DNA of 28,550 nucleotides from JAZGHN01 sp964496725 (GTDB lineage: Bacteria; Chloroflexota; Dehalococcoidia; Dehalococcoidales; E44-bin46), in assembly GCA_964496725.1 (NCBI GenBank), contig CAZCAS010000006.1:1-28550 (forward strand), in the 5' to 3' direction. The notes under the pieces are model-generated. The model was not told where the DNA came from. It ran no database searches and was given only the letters and a program-made list of their open reading frames with translations. Below, in pieces: positions 22,526 to 28,550 of the stretch (within the stretch, counting starts at the first letter, position 1; each line of letters starts with the position of its first letter). The position numbers and the translations under genes were made by a program.

Positions 22526-22556
22526 GTAAGCATATAATCAGTAAGCATATTATAAT
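22526..22556 (+). promoter_or_regulatory. Direct repeat and -10 box before the 175-residue gene
   Basis: GTAAGCATAT occurs at 22526-22535 and 22541-22550 (15-nt period), directly followed by TATAAT (22551-22556). No good -35 is present. The repeat sits where an activator or the -35 would be. Confidence 0.45.
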
Positions 22557-22584
22557 ATTAACATACTAGAGGAGGTTTTACGCG

Positions 22585-23112
22585 ATGAATCAAGGTGAGC
22601 AGGTTCAACAAGCTGGGAAGGCTATGAAACAGGCCGAGAAGGTTATGAAAGCGGCTGAAGAAGCCGGGGAGCGCGCAGCGCCATCCTTAGGTGAGATTCT
22701 GGAGCGAGCCGAGAAGGCATATGCCGCCTATATGGATGCTCAGAAAGAGGTGGCTACAGCCTATCGTCAAAATGAGGTGGAAGCTGAGCAAGCTTACAAG
22801 GAGACCGAGCAACGAGCCAAGAGCAGTCGTGATGCGGCTATAAGAAATGCCTTGAAGACCCGTGATGATGCTATGGAAAAAGCTGTGCAGGCCCGTGAGG
22901 AGGCAATAACACAGGCCGAGCAGGCTTATAGGAGTACTTTAGAGCAGGCTGAGAAGGCTTATAGGCTGAGTGAGCAGCGACTTCAGAGTGCCAGTGATGA
23001 GAAGGTAAAGCAAGCCTTAAAAACCTGTGAGGAAACATTAGCCGAGGCCTGGAAGAAGCGTGAGGAAGCTATAGAGCAGGCTTGGGGAATTTATACTAAA
23101 GAGACGAAATAA
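22585..23112 (+). CDS. Coiled-coil protein with recurring AxxAY motifs
   Basis: The 175-residue, fully helical protein is rich in Ala, Glu, Gln and Lys. Short units such as AEKAYAAY, AEQAYKETEQRA, AEQAYRSTLEQ and AEKAYRLSEQR recur, placing Tyr at regular points of the helix, which differs from the Tyr-free neighbours. A strong Shine-Dalgarno (AGAGGAGG) lies 9 nt before the ATG. It follows the 410-residue gene by 91 nt, with its own -10 box, and is convergent with the broken tubulin-like copy 2. Function is unknown; a role with the neighbouring GTPases is inferred from position only. Confidence 0.78.
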   Translation: MNQGEQVQQAGKAMKQAEKVMKAAEEAGERAAPSLGEILERAEKAYAAYMDAQKEVATAYRQNEVEAEQAYKETEQRAKSSRDAAIRNALKTRDDAMEKAVQAREEAITQAEQAYRSTLEQAEKAYRLSEQRLQSASDEKVKQALKTCEETLAEAWKKREEAIEQAWGIYTKETK

Positions 23113-23171
23113 GGGAGGAATCCAGAAGACCGCTATCCTGTTTCTGCCTTGTTTGAGCAGTTAGCTAATAA

Positions 23172-24307
23172 TTATAGCAACATGGGTATGTCTTTAAAGG
23201 ATTGCTCAAGGTCTCTGTGCTCAACCTCTACCCCTTCCCTCTTCCGTTTGATGGCGGTTATTAGTTCGATTGTTTGGGTAAAGTAATCTACCACTTTCCT
23301 CACACCGCTGAGCTCAGACAGAATTATAGTAACGTCTACCGTGCCTTTTTCCCTGGGATAATCGCCAGTCCTTATTATAGCCTCTGGGGCTAGGCGCTTC
23401 AGGTGGGCTCCGACATCCTTAACTATGTTCACATCTATGTCCTCTGTTGACCCTGTGATGAGGTATAGTCCTCTTCCAGCATCCTGAGGGGCACACTGAA
23501 GCGATAAGTGACTTACCGCATCGTTCATTACCTGAATCCCCTTTTGGCTTTCAGCCGCCTTCTCTCTGAAGTGGAAGGGCCTTCTGCTTCCTCCTACTTG
23601 TGACTTGCTGTGTCCTATCACTGTCCATCCGGATAGAGTCTGAATTATATCTCCAGCGTCCAGCACTCCTCACCGGCGCAGAGCAGGTTGTAGAACGGCT
23701 CAGCAATTAAGCTGTTAATTTGGGAAAGGTTCGCGCTGACCGAGGAGGCCTTGCTGATATACCTTTGGTTATCGACAAGAAATACTGAATCGGCAACTAA
23801 GTAAGCAGATTTAAGGCAGGTGGCTGAATTATATATGCTTCTCTCCTCTATCTCCTCCTCGTGCTGGAAGGGGAGGACAATAAGGTTATATAGCGGTTTT
23901 TCTATATAGCGCTCTTTTAGTTTCTGGGTAATTGTTGCTATTGCCCCTGAGCCGGTGCCCCCGGCAGCCCCAGCGATAAGCAGGAAGGCGTCCGTCTCTG
24001 CCAGTTGTTCCGTTCCCCTGAGAGCCTCTATAACCTTGTCGCTATCGTCTCTGGCTATCTCAGCGCCCAGCTCGTTAATCTTGCCCACACCGTGACCACC
24101 GGTTTTTTGCCCGCCAATGAGTATCCTGTGTTGATAATCAGGCTTAATAGTAGATAGCCCGCTTAAGTCAGCAATGTCGGTATTAACGGCAAATGCGCCG
24201 GTAATTATATTCATCCTGCGCTTCATGCGTGCCGTCAGGCCTAACCGTGCAAACTCGTCGGCGATTCTGCCGCCACATTGTCCGAAACCTATAACTAGTA
24301 ATTTCAC
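23172..24307 (-). pseudogene. Tubulin/FtsZ-like GTPase copy 2, broken by a 28-nt deletion
   Basis: The N-terminal part (GTG 24307 to a stop at 23645) matches copy 1 closely, with GFGQCGGRIADE, AGAAGGTGSGAI and EPFYNLLCAGEE. It then runs out of frame as CWTLEI. The C-terminal part continues in another frame from LDAGDIIQTLSGWTVIG to the end, DIPMLL. Compared with copies 1 and 3, ten codons between CAGEE and LDAGDI are replaced by 2 nt, so 28 nt are missing near 23665. Both halves are otherwise well preserved, so the break is recent or a sequencing/assembly error. The G domain alone could still be made. The gene lies 28 nt after copy 3 and is probably co-transcribed with it. Confidence 0.85.
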
Positions 24308-24335
24308 TTCAATACTTCCACATTAGTTAATTTTC

Positions 24336-25514
24336 TTAGAACTCTAAGGAGGGCAGATTCTTGCCTGCCTCCTGGAGTTGCTTCATTCTCTCTTCTGCCT
24401 CTTTATTTATCTCCTCTTGCTTTTTAACTAACTCCTCCGCGTGATGGTATAACTTCTCTACTCTGGGCACTGAAGTTAGCTGGGAAGCGATTAAGCTTAT
24501 AGAAATCTCCCTCGTTCTCCGTGGATAATCTCCCATCCTTACTACTGCTTTAGGCGCCTTGTCTTGTAAGAAGCTATAGACCTCCTCCGCAATGCCTAGG
24601 GTGATGACATCTCTGGGAGCGGTAAGCAGAGCTAGAATCTTTCTCGCATCCTCCAGATTAACCTTCAAGCTTAAGTTGTTCTCGGCTTGGCGCAGGGCTC
24701 CGGCTACTGAACCGCGTTCCTTGACCTCTTCTCGGAAGTGTTCCCGCCTCCACCGGTAAAAAGCAGAGATGCCAATCTCCCCTCTGCCAATGGCAGTGAT
24801 ACCTTTTAATGATTCCTTGATGTCTCCAGCATCTATTACCTTGCTTCCGACATATTTCTGCCTGTGCTCTTCCCCGGCACAGAAAAGGTCGTAGAAGTTA
24901 CTGACCATGTCCTTATTTATTTCTCTAAAGTTTTTAGATAAACTCACCGTTGCTCTGCCATATCGTTCGTTATCCAGCAGAAACACTGCGTCAGCATAGC
25001 GAGCCACCATTTGCAGGCAGGTGGCGGTATTGATTACGGCGTATGAAGCCTCCCCTTTTTCCTCGTAGCCAAAGGGGAGCACTACTATAGCATAAACCGG
25101 TTTATCCATTCTTTCTTTGAGTGACTTTACCATCCAGCCGATACTTCCTGAGCCAGTGCCCCCACCCCCGCTGGCTACTGCTATCACCCCATCACATTCG
25201 TGGAATCTTTCGGAGTTCATGATGTTCTCGGTGACAACCGAGTGGCTATCTTTCATAATTTTGCTGGCGTCCATGTTTATCTTGCCTACCCCGTGCCCGA
25301 GGGTGGTCATAGACCCGACCACAATCCGGTGATTTCTATCTTGAGGGATGACTTTGAGGCCAACTAGGTCTACCTCATCGGTATTAACGGCGAAGGCGTC
25401 GGTTAGGATTTCAATCCTGCGATTAAAAAATGACTTGGCATAACTATTGGTGCTATAAAACTCATCAACGATGTTACATCCGCACTGGCCGATTCCTACA
25501 GCTACTATTTTCAT
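24336..25514 (-). CDS. Tubulin/FtsZ-superfamily GTPase (CetZ-like), copy 3
   Basis: The 392-residue protein is the most divergent of the three. It starts MKIVAVGIGQCGCNIVDEFY, has the G-box SGGGGTGSGS (115-124), and the T7 loop VIDAGDIKESLKGITAIGRG with Asp 228 and Asp 231. The C-terminal helix (about 355-385, EELVKKQEEINKEAEERMKQ) ends in NLPSLEF, a variant of the DIPxLL tail of copies 1 and 2. GTP binding and assembly-dependent hydrolysis are expected from these motifs. A strong promoter lies upstream, and copy 2 follows in the same transcript. The Shine-Dalgarno GGGG lies 6 nt before the ATG. Confidence 0.87.
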   Translation of the reverse strand: MKIVAVGIGQCGCNIVDEFYSTNSYAKSFFNRRIEILTDAFAVNTDEVDLVGLKVIPQDRNHRIVVGSMTTLGHGVGKINMDASKIMKDSHSVVTENIMNSERFHECDGVIAVASGGGGTGSGSIGWMVKSLKERMDKPVYAIVVLPFGYEEKGEASYAVINTATCLQMVARYADAVFLLDNERYGRATVSLSKNFREINKDMVSNFYDLFCAGEEHRQKYVGSKVIDAGDIKESLKGITAIGRGEIGISAFYRWRREHFREEVKERGSVAGALRQAENNLSLKVNLEDARKILALLTAPRDVITLGIAEEVYSFLQDKAPKAVVRMGDYPRRTREISISLIASQLTSVPRVEKLYHHAEELVKKQEEINKEAEERMKQLQEAGKNLPSLEF

Positions 25515-25543
25515 TTATTCCCCCCAGTGTAGATAGTGGTGTT

Positions 25544-25573
25544 ATTTTAGCCGTACTTGAAAGGCAATGTCAA
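25544..25573 (-). promoter_or_regulatory. Promoter of tubulin-like copies 3 and 2
   Basis: On the minus strand TTGACA (25568-25573), 18-nt spacer, TAAAAT (25544-25549), with a C before TAAAAT as in copy 1. The predicted leader is about 23 nt. Confidence 0.75.
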
Positions 25574-25603
25574 ATTTTCCCTTCCAGGAGTGCCTGTTGC
25601 TGT

Positions 25604-26617
25604 TTATAGCCCTTTATCGGCAACATAGGCGGTGAGGTCAGCCAGACGGCAGCTGTAGCCCCATTCGTTATCGTACCATGAGAGTACCTTGACCATGTTG
25701 CCGCCAATGACCATGGTGCTCAGAGAATCAACAATAGAGCTGGCCGGATTAGCCTTGAAATCTATGCTGACCAGCGGTTCCTGGCAGTACGCCAGGATTC
25801 CCTTTAGGGGTCCCTCGGCAGCCGCCTGGAAAGCTTGGTTTACCTGCCCCACATCAACCTCTTTGCCGAGTTCGGCGACGAAGTCGACAACAGAAACAGT
25901 AGTTACCGGGACCCTGAAGGCTAGCCCGTGTAGTCTGCCTTCGAGTTCGGGGATGACCTTAGTGACCGCTTTGGCAGCGCCGGTGGTGGTGGGGATAATA
26001 CTCACGGCAGCAGCGCGAGCACGGCGCGGGTCCTTGTGTGCCTTATCCAGTAGCTGCTGGTCGTTAGTATAGGCATGAATAGTGCTCATTAGCCCCTTGT
26101 TTACCCCGAAGCTTTGATGCAATACCTTGACTACCGGGGCGATGCAATTGGTCGTGCATGAGGCGTTGGATATAATCTTGTGCTTCTTGGGGTCATACCG
26201 GTCTTCATTGACACCGAGGACGATGGTTACGTCTTCATTTTTAGCGGGTGCTGAGATAAGTACCTTCTTAACACTGCCTTTCAGGTGGGCTGCTGACTTG
26301 GTGGCATCGGTGAATTGCCCGGTTGTATCTATTACTATGTCGATATCGTAATCCGGCCATGGGATGTCGCCGGGGGTTGCTGCCTTTAGCACCTTTATCT
26401 TATTGCCACCGACAATCATGGAATCACCACTGGCCTCTACTTCGTCGGGATAACGACCATAGGTGCTGTCCCATTTCAATAGGTGAGCATAGGTTTCGGC
26501 ATCCCTGCGGCCGTTAATGGCTACTACCTCCAGCTTGCCGCCGTAGTGCTGGTCGATTGCCTTGAAGGTTAATCTTCCGGTACGCCCGAAGCCGTTAATT
26601 CCAATTCTTGTTGCCAT
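25604..26617 (-). CDS. gap: Glyceraldehyde-3-phosphate dehydrogenase
   Basis: The 337-residue protein has the Rossmann start RIGINGFGRTGRLTFKAI, the active-site SNASCTTNC (catalytic Cys 154), the HAYTNDQQLLD stretch, and WYDNEWGYSCR near the end. It converts glyceraldehyde-3-phosphate to 1,3-bisphosphoglycerate, or the reverse in gluconeogenesis. The residue after the second beta strand, usually Asp in NAD-specific enzymes (AINDxxD), is replaced by INGRRDAE, suggesting that NADP may be accepted. It lies 21 nt after eno, probably in the same operon. Confidence 0.97.
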   Translation of the reverse strand: MATRIGINGFGRTGRLTFKAIDQHYGGKLEVVAINGRRDAETYAHLLKWDSTYGRYPDEVEASGDSMIVGGNKIKVLKAATPGDIPWPDYDIDIVIDTTGQFTDATKSAAHLKGSVKKVLISAPAKNEDVTIVLGVNEDRYDPKKHKIISNASCTTNCIAPVVKVLHQSFGVNKGLMSTIHAYTNDQQLLDKAHKDPRRARAAAVSIIPTTTGAAKAVTKVIPELEGRLHGLAFRVPVTTVSVVDFVAELGKEVDVGQVNQAFQAAAEGPLKGILAYCQEPLVSIDFKANPASSIVDSLSTMVIGGNMVKVLSWYDNEWGYSCRLADLTAYVADKGL

Positions 26618-26638
26618 TTCTGCCTCCTCTAACTGACT

Positions 26639-27928
26639 TTAGTCTCGTCTCAAATTATAGAACGCCCTCATACCAGCAAAGCGAGCGCTTTTGCCCAGCT
26701 CCTCTTCTATCCTGAGGAGGCGGTTATACTTGGCCACGCGCTCTGAGCGACAGGGGGCGCCGGCTTTAATCTGACCTGTGTTTAGTCCCACAGCCAGGTC
26801 GGCAATGGTGGTATCTTCGGTCTCACCTGAGCGGTGACTTACTACTGCCGTCCATTTTACCTGTTTTGCCCTGTTTATGGCAGCGATGGTTTCGGTAAGG
26901 GTGCCGATTTGATTTGGTTTGATAAGAATAGAGTTGGATGCCTTTAACTCTATGCCCTGATTGAGACGGATTACGTTGGTAACATAGAGGTCATCACCAA
27001 CGAGCTGTATTTTGCTGCCCAGTTTTTGAGTGAGCAGCTGCCAGCCATCCCAATCATCCTCGGCTATTCCGTCCTCAATGCTGATGATAGGGTAGCTTGA
27101 GGCCCAGTCAACGTAGTAGTCCACCATTTCCTCGCTGGTGAGCGAAGCCCCCTCGATGCTCAGGATATATTCGCCGTCTTTGTAGAATTCGCTGGCTGCC
27201 GGGTCCAGGGCGATAAAACAGTCTTTTCCTGGCTTATAGCCTGCCTTTTCAATGGCTGCTAAAACCGCCTCTATTGCCTGTTTATTCGAGGAAAGGGTGG
27301 GGGCAAACCCTCCTTCATCACCGACATTGGTGTTCAGCCCCCTATCTTTAAGCACCTTTTTCAGGCTGTGGTAGACCTCGGCGCTTATTTGAAGGGAGTG
27401 AGCGAAACTCCTGGCTCCAGCCGGCATTACCATAAATTCCTGGAAATCCGTTGAATTGGCAGCGTGCTTACCCCCATTCAGGATATTGAGCATCGGCACT
27501 GGCAGGGTGTAGTCGGTTGACTCGCCAAGGTGGCGGTATAGGGGCAGGTTAAGCGAGTTAGCGGCACTGTGAGCCACTGCCAGTGAGGCTCCTAAAATAG
27601 CGTTAGCCCCCAGGAGTGATTTATTGGCAGTGCCATCAAGCTCTATTAGCTTGTGGTCAATGGCTGCTTGCTCGGTAGCCGGCATACCGATGATAGCCGG
27701 GGCGATGCATCCGTTGACATTGGCTACTGCCTTGAGGACACCCAGCCCGTTAAAGCGGCGGCTATCTCCATCTCGGAGCTCTACTGCCTCATGCTTGCCG
27801 GTGCTGGCGCCGGAGGGTACCGCAGCCCGGCCCACCACACCATCGGATAATTTCACCTCAACCTCCACGGTGGGATTACCCCTGGAATCCAGGATTTCTC
27901 TGGCTTTGACCTTCTCAATTTTTGACAT
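26639..27928 (-). CDS. eno: Enolase
   Basis: The 429-residue protein has all enolase landmarks: AREILDSRGNPTVEVEV at the start, GASTGKHEAVELRDGD, the metal ligands in SIEDG and GDDLYVTN, the catalytic Lys in ILIKPNQIGTLTET, and SHRSGETEDTTIADLAVG. It interconverts 2-phosphoglycerate and phosphoenolpyruvate. The length is normal. It is co-directional with gap downstream and with the Rossmann-fold gene upstream (28 nt apart), forming a likely glycolytic operon. Confidence 0.98.
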   Translation of the reverse strand: MSKIEKVKAREILDSRGNPTVEVEVKLSDGVVGRAAVPSGASTGKHEAVELRDGDSRRFNGLGVLKAVANVNGCIAPAIIGMPATEQAAIDHKLIELDGTANKSLLGANAILGASLAVAHSAANSLNLPLYRHLGESTDYTLPVPMLNILNGGKHAANSTDFQEFMVMPAGARSFAHSLQISAEVYHSLKKVLKDRGLNTNVGDEGGFAPTLSSNKQAIEAVLAAIEKAGYKPGKDCFIALDPAASEFYKDGEYILSIEGASLTSEEMVDYYVDWASSYPIISIEDGIAEDDWDGWQLLTQKLGSKIQLVGDDLYVTNVIRLNQGIELKASNSILIKPNQIGTLTETIAAINRAKQVKWTAVVSHRSGETEDTTIADLAVGLNTGQIKAGAPCRSERVAKYNRLLRIEEELGKSARFAGMRAFYNLRRD

Positions 27929-27956
27929 TTTTTCTTTTAACCTTACTTCGGGGTTA

Positions 27957-28436
27957 TTATTCTACCAGTAAGCTAAGGGCTTTGCTAACTGCCTCAGCGG
28001 GGTCTTGGACTTCGATAATGGAGTTATCCTGCCGTCCATTTTTGGATAACGACCAGGTTTTCAAGCCGATGACTGGAATGCCGCTTTGCAGGGCGTGGCT
28101 TATCTCGGAGAGGGTGCCGTAGTTGCCGCCGATGGCGATGACCGCTTGGGCTGATTTAACCACCGCTACATTTCTGGCGTAGCCCATGCCGGTAACGATT
28201 GGAATCTGGACATAGGGGTTAGCCTCTTTACGACTATTCCCGGGGAGGATGCCCACGGTTACCCCGCCCTCAGAGCTGGCGCCTTTGCAGGCTGCCTCCA
28301 TAGTCCCACCTAAGCCCCCGCAGATTAGGACGGCACCCTGTTTGGCTAACTCACCACCTACTGCTTCGGCTAGGCGGGCTTCTTCTGGAGAAGGTTGGCT
28401 GCCGCCAATAACGGCAATAAGTTTGTTACCTGACAC
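27957..28436 (-). CDS. TIGR00725/LOG-like Rossmann-fold nucleotide-binding protein
   Basis: The 159-residue protein has KLIAVIGGSQPSPEEARLAE at the N-terminus, ICGGLGGTMEAACKGA, and AIGGNYGTLSEISHAL. These correspond to the GG-G and PGGxGTxxE-type nucleotide-binding motifs of the lysine-decarboxylase-like (LOG) superfamily, of which the short TIGR00725 group is the closest match in size. The catalytic Arg/Glu of cytokinin-releasing LOG enzymes is not clearly present, so the reaction is unknown. The start is GTG with AAAGGA upstream. It precedes eno on the same strand. Confidence 0.85.
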   Translation of the reverse strand: MSGNKLIAVIGGSQPSPEEARLAEAVGGELAKQGAVLICGGLGGTMEAACKGASSEGGVTVGILPGNSRKEANPYVQIPIVTGMGYARNVAVVKSAQAVIAIGGNYGTLSEISHALQSGIPVIGLKTWSLSKNGRQDNSIIEVQDPAEAVSKALSLLVE

Positions 28437-28497
28437 GGTTCCTTTACTTTGACCAGCCTATGGATTATATCACCTGCGCCCAGAGCTTGACAACGAG

Positions 28498-28550
28498 TTA
28501 GTTATACTTGTTCATGGCTGCGGTCAGACCTTCGGTCAGAAAGCAGAGGA
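28498..28550 (-). CDS. Possible C-terminal end of a further gene (partial)
   Basis: One minus-strand frame is open from the window edge to a TAA at 28498, reading CFLTEGLTAAMNKYN at its end. The residue mix looks protein-like and gene order on this strand would continue, but 17 codons are too few to be sure. Confidence 0.3.
   Translation of the reverse strand, partial: LCFLTEGLTAAMNKYN

Noticed and set aside
23172..24307. Programmed frameshift in tubulin-like copy 2
   Set aside because: Ten conserved codons are missing at the junction, so a frameshift would not restore a normal protein; deletion is the simpler explanation.
28487..28508. TTGACA followed by TATACT as a promoter
   Set aside because: The spacer is only 10 nt, too short for a sigma-70 promoter.

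Overview
The window looks like a bacterial chromosome segment of moderately high G+C, most likely from an uncultured Chloroflexota member near Dehalococcoidia. That placement rests on overall gene content and the tubulin/FtsZ-like genes, not on a marker gene, so it is tentative. Most of it is housekeeping: translation (rpsP, khpA, prfB, serS, lysS, tRNA-Ser), recombination and repair (nfi, radC, recO, recR, ebfC, dnaX), glycolysis (gap, eno) and several exported lipoproteins.

Layout. 1-295: tail of an ArsB/NhaD-type permease and its terminator. 296-842: rpsP-khpA on the minus strand, divergent from nfi. 907-7080: plus-strand run nfi, prfB (with the programmed +1 frameshift), a secreted HExxH metallopeptidase, a coiled-coil lipoprotein with a transglutaminase-like triad, radC and an oligopeptide-binding lipoprotein. 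7081-11903: tRNA-Ser(UGA), a small lipoprotein, two unknown genes, serS and lysS. 12084-14129: two alanine-rich coiled-coil genes sharing an N-terminal motif. 14279-19723: recO, a retron, then the recR/ebfC/dnaX cluster. 19844-25514: three FtsZ/tubulin-superfamily paralogs (one broken by a deletion) interleaved with two more Ala/Glu-rich coiled-coil genes. 25604-28436: gap, eno and a Rossmann-fold protein.

Two accessory systems stand out. First, a complete retron between recO and recR: an AT-rich reverse transcriptase with retron motifs and a long C-terminal extension. It is preceded by a 159-nt non-coding RNA whose ends form a perfect 15-bp inverted repeat (a1/a2), which contains a strong msd-like hairpin, and which has a promoter placed so that transcription starts at a1. 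Second, a putative cytoskeletal locus: tubulin-like GTPases with GQCG and GGTGSG signatures, an FtsZ-like D-x-x-D T7 loop and an FtsZ-like C-terminal DIPxLL tail, next to coiled-coil proteins built on a 25-residue repeat. One nearby coiled-coil protein ends in a membrane anchor. The two intact GTPase genes have almost identical promoters (TTGACA-N18-TAAAAT). Proteins of this design could form or scaffold filaments, but no function can be assigned from sequence alone.

Several genes (nfi, dnaX, lysS) have a TATAAT box only 6 to 13 nt before the start codon, which implies leaderless or nearly leaderless mRNAs.
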